In this document: one piece after another, positions 1 through 13,031 of the stretch
Numbering within the stretch: the stretch's first letter is position 1
How the letters are laid out: each line of letters begins with the position of its first letter
Assembly (NCBI RefSeq): GCF_042033325.1
Contig: NZ_CP160095.1
Strand: one strand, 5' to 3'
Origin: Sneathia sanguinegens
GTDB taxonomy: Bacteria; Fusobacteriota; Fusobacteriia; Fusobacteriales; Leptotrichiaceae
DNA: 64,000 bases
The notes under the pieces: generated by a model
The model's database searches: none
What the model was told of the DNA's origin: nothing
Seen by the model: the letters and a program-made list of their open reading frames with translations, nothing else
Program-made: the position numbers and the translations under genes

Positions 1-1008
1 AAAGAATTAGAAGCAAAAAGAGAAAAAGTAGAAAATGCATATAAAGAAAAATATGGTACATATAATAAACCTGATATAGTTACAAGAGTTGAAGAAAAAA
101 TAAAAGAAGAAGATGAAAGTGAAGAAAATGAAGTACCTAATTTAGTTAAGCATTTTAAAAATTCTGATGGAACTTTTGATTTTACAAAAGATCCACCTGT
201 AGTGAATGATGATGAATCAATTAGAGATGATGATAAAAAAGAAGATCCATCTAAAGTTGAAGTACCTACTGATAAAATACATACAGGTAAAGAAGAGGGG
301 GATAGAAAGAAATTACCACCTACTGATTCTACTGAACCAAAAGCACAGTCTGTAGGAAAAGTTACAGAAGAAGTGCAAGAGCTAATAAAACCTATAGATG
401 ATAATAGCGAAGGAAATTCAAATGAATCTGATAATGAAGAAGAACATAAATCTGAAGATGAAAATACTAATGAAGAAGATAATGATGAAAATAAAAAAGA
501 AGCAAGTGAGGATGAAGATACTTTTGAATTTTTAACAGAAGAAGACATAGGTGCTGAAAAAACAAAATGGGAAACTGCTACAGAAAATTATGATGAATTA
601 AAGAAAGAATATGAAGAAAAGAGAAAAAAAATTGGAAGTAATGCAAAAGCAATAGATGAATTAGCAATGGCAATAGCAACTAATAAATTGAGTTATGAAT
701 TTTCAACTTATGCTAGCACTAAATTTGAATATAAGTTTAATGATGAAGTTGAAATAGTACTTGGTTTAGATTTAGGTTTAAGTATAGCTAATAATAGAAT
801 TTATTCTTATGCAAAATATTTACAAGATGTAAATGCAGTAGTTGATAAAAAGCAATATTTAATTCAAAATAATTTAAAACATGTAAAAGTAAATCCTTTA
901 TTTAAATTTAATGTTATTGGAAGATATAAAAACTTTAATTTAGGTGTTTATGGAATGCAAACAAATAATACAACTTTAGGATTTACTGTAGGTTATAGAT
1001 TTAAATAA
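1..1008 (+). CDS. Outer-membrane/surface protein, C-terminal fragment (5' end outside window)
   Basis: The frame is open from base 1, so the true start lies upstream. The GTG at 202 is only an internal valine codon of this frame. The visible 335 codons begin with a Lys/Glu-rich, probably helical stretch. A long Asp/Glu/Asn-rich low-complexity region follows, with Pro-Pro-Thr-Asp-type spacers. The last ~100 residues alternate polar and hydrophobic amino acids and end in GYRFK, which looks like the closing strands of an outer-membrane beta-barrel. No family is recognised. The barrel assignment is inferred from the alternation and the aromatic C-terminal strand. The gene ends just before a strong hairpin at 1015-1048. 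Confidence 0.6.
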   Translation, partial: KELEAKREKVENAYKEKYGTYNKPDIVTRVEEKIKEEDESEENEVPNLVKHFKNSDGTFDFTKDPPVVNDDESIRDDDKKEDPSKVEVPTDKIHTGKEEGDRKKLPPTDSTEPKAQSVGKVTEEVQELIKPIDDNSEGNSNESDNEEEHKSEDENTNEEDNDENKKEASEDEDTFEFLTEEDIGAEKTKWETATENYDELKKEYEEKRKKIGSNAKAIDELAMAIATNKLSYEFSTYASTKFEYKFNDEVEIVLGLDLGLSIANNRIYSYAKYLQDVNAVVDKKQYLIQNNLKHVKVNPLFKFNVIGRYKNFNLGVYGMQTNNTTLGFTVGYRFK

Positions 1009-1014
1009 TAAAAT

Positions 1015-1048
1015 ATGCACTCAATCTTATATAGATTGGGTGCATTTT
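1015..1048 (+). terminator. Rho-independent terminator, probably bidirectional
   Basis: A 13-bp stem (1015-1027 with 1033-1045, one G-T pair) has a 5-nt loop and is followed by TTTT. A-rich sequence upstream would give a U-rich tail on the other strand, so it can also serve the convergent gene ending at 1062. Confidence 0.8.
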
Positions 1049-1061
1049 AAAATAATTGATT

Positions 1062-2858
1062 TTATTGTTTTTTAACTTCATTATTTTTATCAAAATGGAA
1101 AATAACATTTGAATCAGTATAAGTTTTAAAGTCTTTATGAAGTTGTATAAATTTAATTAAGCTTTCAGCATCAGGCAAGAATGTATCTTCTCCACCTCTT
1201 GTTTTATCAATTTCACCGAAAGTCTTATAACCATCTTTACCTTTAGCAACATAAGCATTTGTACCTACTGTATACATTTTATCATCTTGTATAGGTTCCC
1301 AAACACCAGTTTCTTCATTTTGAACTTCCATTTTAATTACTCTTTTACCATTTGCATCTTTGTATTGATTAGCTTCATATCTCATACCAGCAGCATAAGG
1401 GAAAGCACCTGTTGAACCACCAACTAAAGCAAAGTCAAGAGCATCTTCTATAACTTGTTTAACTTCTGATCCTTTCATCTTTAATAGATATAAAGTGTTA
1501 CCAAATGGAAGCAATGCATATGCATCGTTATAAGTCATTTCACCTAATTTAATGTCTTGTCTAACTCCACCAGCATTTTGTATAGTCATATCTATATGTG
1601 ATTGTTTTCCAAAACTTCTCATTTGAGTTAACATTGTTTCTGCAACAAATCTAGTAGCTATAGATCCCTTAGGGTTAGCGGTATTAGGTATTCTATTTGC
1701 AGAACCACCAGGCATAACATTACCAGAAATTACACCTACAACCTTATCTCCTAGTAATTTCTTTTCTTTTTTGAATTTTTCTAATATTAAAGAAGCTTTA
1801 GGATCTGCTTTTGCTATCTTAAAGTATTTTGTATTAGCTAAAGTATTTAATATTTGTTCTCTTTCTTCACCAGTAGGGATATATTTATTACCATTTGCAT
1901 CTTTTCTTTGGAATGTTAAATCTAAGTGATAAGGAATAACAGGTGTTCCCTTTATACTTTCAACAATACCATCTTTTGAAAATTTAATATCAAGATTTCC
2001 TATTAATTTTGAATATTCCCAACCTTCTACAACATAAACAGGTTCTCCATTAGGACTTGTGAATTTTGTAGGATATTCTGAAATTACTGGAAGACCAAAT
2101 TTTCTCATTTCATCATTACCAAATAGGTAGTGAGTATCTCCAGTTATTATAATATCTATTCCTGTAACTTTTTTTGCAATTTCAAAATTTTTGATTGCTC
2201 CAGCATGAGAAAGTAATATTATTTTATTAACTCCTTGCTTTTTCAATATGTCAGCATATTTTTGAGCAGTTTTAATTTCGTCATAAAATTTGATATCTGG
2301 ACCAGGACTTGAAAATTCCTTAGTCTTTCTAACAACATCTATACCTATTATACCAACTTTTTCTCCATTTATTTTTTTAATAGCATAAGGCTTCCAATAT
2401 CCTTCTAATATACTACCTTTATCAGGAACTACATTAGCAGATATGATAGGTATTTTTAAATAATCTAAGAACTTTTTAAGACCTTCATTACCTGCATCAA
2501 ATTCATGATTACCTAGTGTGAAGTAATCAAATTTTGTTAAATTCATCATTTGAGCATCAGCAGATCCTCTAAATAATGTGAAATACAAAGTACCTGTTAT
2601 AGCATCTCCAGCATGAAGTACTAGAGTATGTTTTCTAGTCTTTCTAAATTCGTTTATAAAATGAACAACTTCAGGGTATCCACCTATTTTAACATTAGTT
2701 GGTTTACCATCAATGTTAAATTTTAATTCACTAGGTTCAAGGTGTGAATGATGATCGTTAATGTGAACAATGCTAAGGTTAAGTGGATAGTGCTTAGCAG
2801 CTAATGTGTATGATGTTGCTAATGGCAACAAAGCCATAAGTAATAGATTTTTTTTCAT
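1062..2858 (-). CDS. Exported 5'-nucleotidase / NAD nucleotidase (UshA/NadN family)
   Basis: 598 aa with an N-terminal signal peptide (Lys-Lys, hydrophobic core, TLAA). The N-terminal calcineurin-like metallophosphatase domain shows the metal motifs HINDHHSH (res. 32-39), GDAITG (~85), GNHEFD (~117), SHAG (~217) and GDTH (~241). The C-terminal 5'-nucleotidase domain carries NAGGVR (~428) and an aromatic substrate-stacking segment near FPYAAGMRYEA. Family members hydrolyse nucleotides, and NadN members hydrolyse NAD, in the periplasm. The HINDHHSHLEP form resembles Haemophilus NadN, but the substrate cannot be settled from sequence alone. It sits 16 nt after the exported protein at 2875-3534 and is probably co-transcribed with it. 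It fits with the NadR-type domain at 16436-17515 in a nucleotide/NAD scavenging route. Confidence 0.88.
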   Translation of the reverse strand: MKKNLLLMALLPLATSYTLAAKHYPLNLSIVHINDHHSHLEPSELKFNIDGKPTNVKIGGYPEVVHFINEFRKTRKHTLVLHAGDAITGTLYFTLFRGSADAQMMNLTKFDYFTLGNHEFDAGNEGLKKFLDYLKIPIISANVVPDKGSILEGYWKPYAIKKINGEKVGIIGIDVVRKTKEFSSPGPDIKFYDEIKTAQKYADILKKQGVNKIILLSHAGAIKNFEIAKKVTGIDIIITGDTHYLFGNDEMRKFGLPVISEYPTKFTSPNGEPVYVVEGWEYSKLIGNLDIKFSKDGIVESIKGTPVIPYHLDLTFQRKDANGNKYIPTGEEREQILNTLANTKYFKIAKADPKASLILEKFKKEKKLLGDKVVGVISGNVMPGGSANRIPNTANPKGSIATRFVAETMLTQMRSFGKQSHIDMTIQNAGGVRQDIKLGEMTYNDAYALLPFGNTLYLLKMKGSEVKQVIEDALDFALVGGSTGAFPYAAGMRYEANQYKDANGKRVIKMEVQNEETGVWEPIQDDKMYTVGTNAYVAKGKDGYKTFGEIDKTRGGEDTFLPDAESLIKFIQLHKDFKTYTDSNVIFHFDKNNEVKKQ

Positions 2859-2874
2859 AAAACCTCCATTTATT

Positions 2875-3534
2875 TTATTTACAATTTATTTGTTTGTACG
2901 AATTTAATATTTCTTCTTTTGTAGAAAATTCATATGAATTTCTTGAAGCGTTATATAAATAAGCAAAATTATCTATAACCATATTTTCTTTATTATCTTC
3001 TAAAAGATTTATTAATTTTGAGTATTCAACTCTCATATTTTTAGAACTAGTTAGAAGTAAAATTCTTCTATGATCTAATTCTGTATGTTTACCTTTTAGA
3101 TTTAAAATTTTAGATAACATATTTTTTCTTGAATTATATAAGTAAACATTCTTTATTTCGTATTCTTTAATTAAATTTAGAATTTTTTCTTTTGTTTCTT
3201 GATTTTCATCTACAAAAATGTGCACATTCGGATTTATAGTAGAATTAGCAAGTACACAAACTTGTATAGCCTTTTTAGCTATTTCAAATTCTTCATTTTT
3301 TATACCAGTTATATCGATATAAAAACAATGTTTAGGAACTAATTGTTCGTCAGTTTTTAAAACATCATGTAGCATATAGTCAATTTTTTCCACTTTGTAA
3401 GCCGTAACTTTATCTAATTTAAAAGTCTTTTTAATATTATTTGCACGACTTAAAGCTAAATCATTAATCAATTTGCAACTATTAGAAAAAGTCACAGTTG
3501 CTAGAATAGAAGCAATTAAAAAAGATTTTTTCAT
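2875..3534 (-). CDS. Exported protein of unknown function
   Basis: 219 aa starting with a clear signal peptide, KKSFLIASILATVTFSNSC. Cys20 could be a lipidation site, but SNSC is a poor lipobox, so lipoprotein status is doubtful. The body is mixed alpha/beta with a ValHisIlePheValAsp segment and no family I recognise. A strong ribosome site (GAGGGGG) precedes the ATG. It is first in a two-gene unit with the 5'-nucleotidase gene (16-nt gap) and has its own promoter at 3563-3590. The context suggests a periplasmic or envelope role beside the nucleotidase, which is inference only. Confidence 0.7.
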   Translation of the reverse strand: MKKSFLIASILATVTFSNSCKLINDLALSRANNIKKTFKLDKVTAYKVEKIDYMLHDVLKTDEQLVPKHCFYIDITGIKNEEFEIAKKAIQVCVLANSTINPNVHIFVDENQETKEKILNLIKEYEIKNVYLYNSRKNMLSKILNLKGKHTELDHRRILLLTSSKNMRVEYSKLINLLEDNKENMVIDNFAYLYNASRNSYEFSTKEEILNSYKQINCK

Positions 3535-3562
3535 TGTTTTTCCCCCTCAATTTAGTTAATAT

Positions 3563-3590
3563 AGTGTACCTTATTAAAAATAAATGTCAA
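3563..3590 (-). promoter_or_regulatory. Sigma-70-type promoter for the exported protein/nucleotidase unit
   Basis: On the minus strand, TTGACA (3590-3585) and TACACT (3568-3563) are separated by 16 nt. The -35 box abuts the T-run of the terminator of the preceding gene. Confidence 0.65.
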
Positions 3591-3616
3591 AAAAAAATCT
3601 CTAAAACTAGAGATTT
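3588..3616 (-). terminator. Rho-independent terminator after the DUF4912 gene
   Basis: A perfect 9-bp stem (3608-3616 with 3595-3603) and 4-nt loop are followed by a T-run on the minus strand. The TAG stop codon of the gene (3607-3609) lies inside the hairpin. Confidence 0.85.
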
Positions 3617-4356
3617 CTTTCTGATGAGCCTAACTTAGACGAACCTAAAGTGCGTATATTAGCTTTTTCCGAAGAACCAAAACGAATATTCTTATTTTCA
3701 TAAAAGCTAGAATCTAAATACATGTTGTCTAATATTTCTGATATGTATTCAGAATTATTAGGTAAATTTTCTTTATTATACTTATTCATAAATATTTGAC
3801 CATTAAGCCAATATGGTAAACCCCAAACAGTAGCAAGTCTATTAGAAACTTTACCACTAGGTGAAATAACTGTTGTAGATTTTGCTACAGTGAAGAAATG
3901 GTTTTCTGGATTGAAAAATCCAAGTAGAGCATGATATTTTTTATCAGCTTCTACATTTAGTATGTAATATGAACCAAATCTTGAAATATTATGTATTTTT
4001 CTAAATAATTGACCATTTTTATATAAAAGTATACTTGCTTGATCGAAAACATTAAAATTCTTTTTTAAATGTTCAAAAGTATCTTCTCTTATTTCCCAAT
4101 AAGCATAAAGAGTAGTAATATTTTTTGGTAATAAAGCTATTTCATTTGTATAATATCTATTAGGTAGAGGAGCTTTATCGAAAAATTTGTCAGTACCCTT
4201 ACTATATTTTGTCTTTAAAAATTCTTCATTATTAACATTTTTAATTTCTTTATCATATTTAAGATAAAGTTTCTTTAAATAACCAGGTTTTCTTCTAACC
4301 CTAACTGGTATAGATTGGATAAGCTTTGTGCTATAGTAATTTCTACTAGTTCTCAT
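3607..4356 (-). CDS. DUF4912 domain protein
   Basis: 249 aa from the ATG at 4356, chosen because AGGAGGG lies 6 nt upstream. The frame stays open 16 codons further up to 4404, but that part overlaps tsaD and has no ribosome site. The N-terminus is basic (IPVRVRRKPGYLKKLY). The central region, with the segment LPKNITTLYAYWEI and a following beta-rich stretch ending near ATVWGLPYWLNG, matches the DUF4912 family, whose function is unknown. The C-terminus repeats Gly-Ser-Ser three times (FGSSEK, LGSSK, LGSSER). The ribosome site overlaps the end of tsaD, so the two are translationally close and share a transcript ending at 3588-3616. Confidence 0.75.
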   Translation of the reverse strand: MRTSRNYYSTKLIQSIPVRVRRKPGYLKKLYLKYDKEIKNVNNEEFLKTKYSKGTDKFFDKAPLPNRYYTNEIALLPKNITTLYAYWEIREDTFEHLKKNFNVFDQASILLYKNGQLFRKIHNISRFGSYYILNVEADKKYHALLGFFNPENHFFTVAKSTTVISPSGKVSNRLATVWGLPYWLNGQIFMNKYNKENLPNNSEYISEILDNMYLDSSFYENKNIRFGSSEKANIRTLGSSKLGSSERNL

Positions 4357-4366
4357 TTTTTCCCTC

Positions 4367-5374
4367 CTACGAAGTCTTATGAAATTCCTTTGTAGATGTA
4401 GCATCTAAATTTTCTTCTTTTTTTATAGTATGATGTTTTAACATATAATAAGCAGCTGCGGCTATCATGGCACCATTGTCAGTACAATATTCCATTTTAA
4501 CTGGGAAATTAATTTCTACATCTTTTAATTCATCACAAGTGTATAGCACTTGTCGTAAATATTTGTTTGCAGAAACACCTCCAGCTATTGCAACAGTTTT
4601 TGAATTTGTGTCTTTAACAGCTTTAACTATTTTTCTTCTTAAATGTTCTATAGCAGTAGTTTGAAAAGATTTTGCTATATCTCCAATATTAATTTCTATA
4701 TTTTTCATTTTACATTGATTTACATAATTAGTTACAAAAGTTTTAATACCACTAAAACTTAAATTGTAGTCTTTAATATTTGGCTGAGGTATATCAAGTG
4801 TTACATTAGCATTAAGAGCAGCTTTTTCTATTTCTGGACCTCCTGGATAATGTAAGCCAATAATTCTTGCCACTTTATCATAAGCTTCACCAATAGCATC
4901 ATCTAAAGTTTCGCCCATTAATTTTAAATTATGATTTTCATCCATATGATAGATGCTAGTGTGACCACCAGAAGCAGCAACTGTTATAGCAGGTAATTTA
5001 ACCTCATTTTCAATAAAAGTTGAATAAATATGACCGTCTAGATGATTTATTGGTATAAGAGGTATATTGTGTCTATAACTTAAACCTTCTGCAAAAAGTA
5101 AGCCAACAAGCAAAGAACCAATTAAACCGGGTCTATTAGTAACTGCAATGTAGTCTATATCTTTCATTGTCATATTTGCTTTTTCCAAGCATTGATAAAA
5201 AACATATGTAATATTTTCGATGTGATGTCTTGAAGCTATTTCAGGAACAACACCACCATAGAGTTTGTGTATAGGTATTTGTGTAGCTATAATGTTGCTA
5301 TAAACTTTTGTTCCATCTTCTACAATAGCTATAGAAGTTTCATCACATGAACTTTCTATTCCTAATATCTTCAT
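4367..5374 (-). CDS. tsaD: tRNA N6-threonylcarbamoyladenosine transferase TsaD
   Basis: 335 aa, the normal family length. TsaD transfers the threonylcarbamoyl group to A37 of ANN-decoding tRNAs with TsaB and TsaE. The sequence shows the ASKHA-fold start GIESSCDETSIA, the metal-binding ASRHHIEN segment (His pair ~110), PGLIGSLLVG, AASGGHTS, EAYDKVAR, YPGGP, FSGIKT and AGGVSANKYLR. All expected catalytic elements are present. It is first in a leftward two-gene unit with the DUF4912 gene and has a near-consensus promoter at 5405-5433. Confidence 0.97.
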   Translation of the reverse strand: MKILGIESSCDETSIAIVEDGTKVYSNIIATQIPIHKLYGGVVPEIASRHHIENITYVFYQCLEKANMTMKDIDYIAVTNRPGLIGSLLVGLLFAEGLSYRHNIPLIPINHLDGHIYSTFIENEVKLPAITVAASGGHTSIYHMDENHNLKLMGETLDDAIGEAYDKVARIIGLHYPGGPEIEKAALNANVTLDIPQPNIKDYNLSFSGIKTFVTNYVNQCKMKNIEINIGDIAKSFQTTAIEHLRRKIVKAVKDTNSKTVAIAGGVSANKYLRQVLYTCDELKDVEINFPVKMEYCTDNGAMIAAAAYYMLKHHTIKKEENLDATSTKEFHKTS

Positions 5375-5404
5375 AATTATCTCATTTCTTTCTTGTATAT
5401 AAAA

Positions 5405-5433
5405 ATTATAACCTATTTATATGAAATTTTCAA
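5405..5433 (-). promoter_or_regulatory. Promoter of tsaD
   Basis: On the minus strand, TTGAAA (5433-5428), a 17-nt spacer and TATAAT (5410-5405). It lies about 30 nt upstream of the tsaD start codon. Confidence 0.75.
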
Positions 5434-5607
5434 TAAAAAAAAGTTTATATACTAGCTAAATAAAAGTGAAATGAATATGAATAAAAGTAAATGCTTATGG
5501 AAAATATTTATAACCTTAATATAGTCGTATATAGTTGTAATATATTTACAATAAATTAATATAATTAAAAAAATTCAAAGAAAAATAAAAAAATGTAGCA
5601 AAAAAGC

Positions 5608-5638
5608 TTGCTTTTATAATGGGGGGGGGGTATATACT
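5608..5638 (+). promoter_or_regulatory. Adhesin promoter with a ten-G homopolymer in its spacer
   Basis: TTGCTT (5608-5613) and TATACT (5633-5638) are separated by 19 nt that include a run of ten G (5621-5630). A run of that kind is exceptional in this A+T-rich DNA. Loss of one or two G would bring the spacing to 18 or 17 nt, so slippage could tune transcription, as known for Neisseria porA. A competing -10 (TATAAT, 5615-5620) lies just before the G-run, in which case the tract would sit at the start of the transcript. The adhesin start codon is at 5660, behind AGGAGG at 5645-5650. The rest of 5434-5607 is A+T-rich and shows no gene. Confidence 0.6.
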
Positions 5639-5659
5639 ATGGTTAGGAGGTAGTTACTT

Positions 5660-8224
5660 ATGAATATTGAAGTAAATTTGAAAAAATTCAAAACAACTAT
5701 AAAGAAAAAAAGAAAAATAACATTAGCGTTGATGTTAAGTTTTTTGATGACAGGGACTATTGGTTTTGCTGAAACACCAACAGTAGAAGAACTACAACAA
5801 AAGATACAAGAATTACAAATTAAAATAGAACAACTAGAAGTAAAGAATAAAGAAATGGAAAATAGATTTAAATTTGAAGCAGTTATAGCTGGAAAAGGAG
5901 CAAAAATTGGAGGTTATGAAGTTCCAAATGAAAAAATTAGAGGCATAGCTATAGGGCAAGAAGCTACAATAGATGCACAAGGTGGGAATGATGAGGATTA
6001 TAGTATTGCAATAGGTAGAAAAGCTAGAGTTACATCTAATGGGTTAGATTTTAGTAGTATAGCATTAGGTGATGGTGCTTATGTACTTAATGGAAGTGGA
6101 AAACAAGAATGGGCTTTAAGCTTTGATAGCGATAATTGGGATGTAGTAAAAGGTTTTTTTAATGTTACAGTTAATGGGCTAAAAAAAAGTAGTAGGATTC
6201 CAGGAGGCATTGCAATAGGGACGGATGCATATGCAAGGACTGGTAGTATACAAATAGGATCTCATACATACGAAGGTAAAATGGGAGGTATTGAAGTAAT
6301 TAAAAATAATGATGAAACTTCAAATGATACTAATCGGCAAGCAAATATTGTTAATATGACAACAATAGGAACAAACTCTTACCAAAAAGCAGCTATGGGA
6401 ACTATGGTTGGAGCGTACAATATATCTACTGGAAATTTTGATGGTAGTGGAGGATTTAATAGTTTCAGTTATGGTGCACAAAATTTTGGATCTAGTGTAT
6501 TTGGGACATTGAATAGTATAAAATCAAAAGGTAAAAATGGTACATCAGGTGTAGCTAATAGTATTGTTGGTATAGCAAATATTACTGAAAATGCTAATGG
6601 ATCATTAGTCTTTGGGGCTGGGAACGTTATTAAAAATTCAAACGAATATTTAAGTTTAACCGATACATTGACAGAATCATTTAAAAATGTAGATGATGCA
6701 GTAACAAAATTTCAAGATGTTATTGGTAAAAATAAAGCTGGAGGAGCAACACTTGCTATAGGTGGAGCTAATAAGGCAGATTATACAAAACAAGTTTCAA
6801 TGATTGGAACTAGAAATGAAATTAAAGGGACTTCTAGTAAAAAAACAGAATTAGTTTCAGTTAGTGGAGATAACAATTTAGTTGAAAATTCAAGAAATAT
6901 TGTTGCAGGTAAGAACTTTCATGTTAAAGGTGAAGGTAATGTTCTTCAAGGATTTAATAAAGACGAGTCAAAAAGAAATGAAGTTACAAATAATAATGTG
7001 GTAGCACTTGGAAATGATATTAAAGTTAGCACAGATAATTCTGTATACTTAGGAATGGAAAGTGCTAATAGTGTAGATAAAAATTCATTATGGAGAAGCG
7101 ATAAAGATAAGAGAGATCAAACATATAAAGAATATGCAGGCTTTGATCATATTGGTGGTATAGTTACAGTAGGTAATGATACATTAACACGTGTTATACA
7201 AAATGTAGCACCAGGATTAATATCAGCTACATCAACAGATGCTATTAATGGGTCACAACTATATAACTATGTAGCTAAACAATATATAACTATAAAAGAT
7301 GGAAAAGGTGGAGAAACTAAAGTTAAATTAGGTGATACACTAACATTAAAAGGAACAACAATAGATGTTACAGTTAAAGCCCCAGAACCAACACAAACAA
7401 ATGTTAGTCAACCTGCTATAGCACCACAACCTGTTGCACCAGTATCAGAAGCAAAACCACAAGAACATACAGTTACTTATGAAACAGATACATTTGAATA
7501 TAAGTTAAGAGATGAAGCAGGTAAAGTTACATCATTAATTGAAGGGGCAGATGGTAAATTATACACTCAAGATTTCTTAGATAAAAATGAATATAAGGTT
7601 GATAAATGGGTGAAAAAAGGAACAAATGAAGTAAGTGAAAACTTAAGTGACAATCAACACGAAAAAAATGGTACTAATGTTATTTTAAGCACAAAATATG
7701 GTAATATAATATCTAATGTTAGTGATGGAAAAAAAGATACCGATGCAGTAAATGTAAAACAATTAAAGGAAGTAGAAGATAAAATCAAAAATATTAGCAA
7801 TGATAGCATTGATGAAGCAAAAGAAAAATCTAATTTAGCATTAAGTGGAGTAGCTAATGCAATTGCAATTGCGAATTTGGTACAAGTAAATTCATATTCA
7901 GATTATAGACATAATCTAAGTGCAGCATATGGATATTATGGAAAACAACATGCTCTAGCAATAGGTTTCAGTGGAGTAACAGAAAATAGAAGAGTTGGAT
8001 ACAAGATAAGTGGTTCTGTTAATACAAAAGGTAATTTAGGTTTAGGTGTCGGAGTAGGAGTGATGCTTGGAGAAAAAAGCGAAAGAAAACTATATCCAGA
8101 AAAATCTAATTTAGTAAAAGATCTTAAAGAAAAAGTAAATATGCAAAATAAGCAAATAGAAGAATTGAAAAAAGAAAATCAAGAAATAAAGGAAATGCTA
8201 AAGAAAATAATGGAGAAAAAATAA
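5660..8224 (+). CDS. Trimeric autotransporter adhesin (YadA-like), poly-G controlled
   Basis: 854 aa. Residues 1-37 form an extended signal peptide with a long basic N-terminus (KKFKTTIKKKRK) and a hydrophobic core ending GFA. A short coiled coil follows (~43-73). A long passenger carries YadA-head repeats of the IAIG/IALG type. Two neck-like motifs follow (NVAPGLISATSTDAINGSQL at ~514, and DGKKDTDAVNVKQL at ~686), with a Pro/Gln-rich linker between them (~573-602). The anchor begins near 727 (NAIAIANL...LSAAYGYYG...ALAIGFSG). After the last barrel strands (~800) an extra ~48-residue coiled coil continues to the stop, which is unusual for this family. Function inferred: trimeric surface adhesin. 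Transcription is probably phase-variable through the G-run upstream. Confidence 0.92.
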   Translation: MNIEVNLKKFKTTIKKKRKITLALMLSFLMTGTIGFAETPTVEELQQKIQELQIKIEQLEVKNKEMENRFKFEAVIAGKGAKIGGYEVPNEKIRGIAIGQEATIDAQGGNDEDYSIAIGRKARVTSNGLDFSSIALGDGAYVLNGSGKQEWALSFDSDNWDVVKGFFNVTVNGLKKSSRIPGGIAIGTDAYARTGSIQIGSHTYEGKMGGIEVIKNNDETSNDTNRQANIVNMTTIGTNSYQKAAMGTMVGAYNISTGNFDGSGGFNSFSYGAQNFGSSVFGTLNSIKSKGKNGTSGVANSIVGIANITENANGSLVFGAGNVIKNSNEYLSLTDTLTESFKNVDDAVTKFQDVIGKNKAGGATLAIGGANKADYTKQVSMIGTRNEIKGTSSKKTELVSVSGDNNLVENSRNIVAGKNFHVKGEGNVLQGFNKDESKRNEVTNNNVVALGNDIKVSTDNSVYLGMESANSVDKNSLWRSDKDKRDQTYKEYAGFDHIGGIVTVGNDTLTRVIQNVAPGLISATSTDAINGSQLYNYVAKQYITIKDGKGGETKVKLGDTLTLKGTTIDVTVKAPEPTQTNVSQPAIAPQPVAPVSEAKPQEHTVTYETDTFEYKLRDEAGKVTSLIEGADGKLYTQDFLDKNEYKVDKWVKKGTNEVSENLSDNQHEKNGTNVILSTKYGNIISNVSDGKKDTDAVNVKQLKEVEDKIKNISNDSIDEAKEKSNLALSGVANAIAIANLVQVNSYSDYRHNLSAAYGYYGKQHALAIGFSGVTENRRVGYKISGSVNTKGNLGLGVGVGVMLGEKSERKLYPEKSNLVKDLKEKVNMQNKQIEELKKENQEIKEMLKKIMEKK

Positions 8225-8244
8225 TATAAATTCAGGATAAAATA

Positions 8245-8287
8245 AAAATGCTACAGTCCATTAAAATAAGGGGGTTGTAGCATTTTT
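8245..8287 (+). terminator. Rho-independent terminator of the large adhesin gene
   Basis: An 11-bp stem (8245-8255 with 8276-8286) is followed by a T-run. It separates the adhesin from the rRNA promoter. Confidence 0.85.
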
Positions 8288-8321
8288 AAAAAAGAAAAAT
8301 AAAAAAAACGAAAAAAAGATA

Positions 8322-8350
8322 TTGACAAAGGAGTATAAATTTGGTAATAT
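8322..8350 (+). promoter_or_regulatory. rRNA operon promoter
   Basis: TTGACA (8322-8327), a 17-nt spacer and TAATAT (8345-8350), preceded by an A-rich stretch resembling an UP element. The transcript would start near 8357, about 90 nt before mature 16S. Confidence 0.85.
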
Positions 8351-8370
8351 AGTGATTGTCAATAAAGACG

Positions 8371-8400
8371 AGGACACTAAGAAAAGAAAAGCAAACAAGA
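8371..8400 (+). other. Pre-16S processing stem, left arm
   Basis: AGCAAACAAG at 8390-8399, with flanking bases, pairs with CTTGTTTGCT at 9982-9991 downstream of 16S. Further pairing involves ACAC at 8374 and GTGT near 9999. This is the expected RNase III-type stem that loops out 16S. The pairing is visible in the sequence; cleavage is inferred. Confidence 0.7.
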
Positions 8401-8447
8401 TGTTAAGAAAAGACAAAAAAGGTGAAAAGAATATCGAAAGATAGATA

Positions 8448-9963
<1,516 letters not shown>

Positions 9964-10017
9964 TAAGGAGAAACAAGAACACTTGTTTGCTAATCTTTGT
10001 GTTAAAAAAGAAAAAAT

Positions 10018-10052
10018 AGGACAATGAGAAATGAATAGTAGGTAAAAAAGAT
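10018..10052 (+). other. Pre-23S processing stem, left arm (inside a tRNA-free 16S-23S spacer)
   Basis: This ~35-nt arm is almost fully complementary to 12991-13027, beyond the 23S 3' end, so together they form the long stem expected around pre-23S. The whole spacer from 9964 to about 10071 is only ~108 nt. It contains parts of the 16S and 23S stems and no tRNA gene. Confidence 0.8.
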
Positions 10053-10071
10053 TACAACTGAAAAGAGTTAG

Positions 10072-12988
<2,917 letters not shown>

Positions 12989-13031
12989 GGATCTTTTTTA
13001 CAACTACTATTTATTTCTAATTGTCTTATTA

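Noticed and set aside
202..204. GTG as a start codon for the first gene
   Set aside because: The frame is open from base 1, there is no ribosome site, and the composition is continuous, so the codon is internal.
9964..10071. Possible tRNA gene in the 16S-23S spacer
   Set aside because: The spacer is fully used by the two processing stems and shows no acceptor stem, T-loop or anticodon arm.
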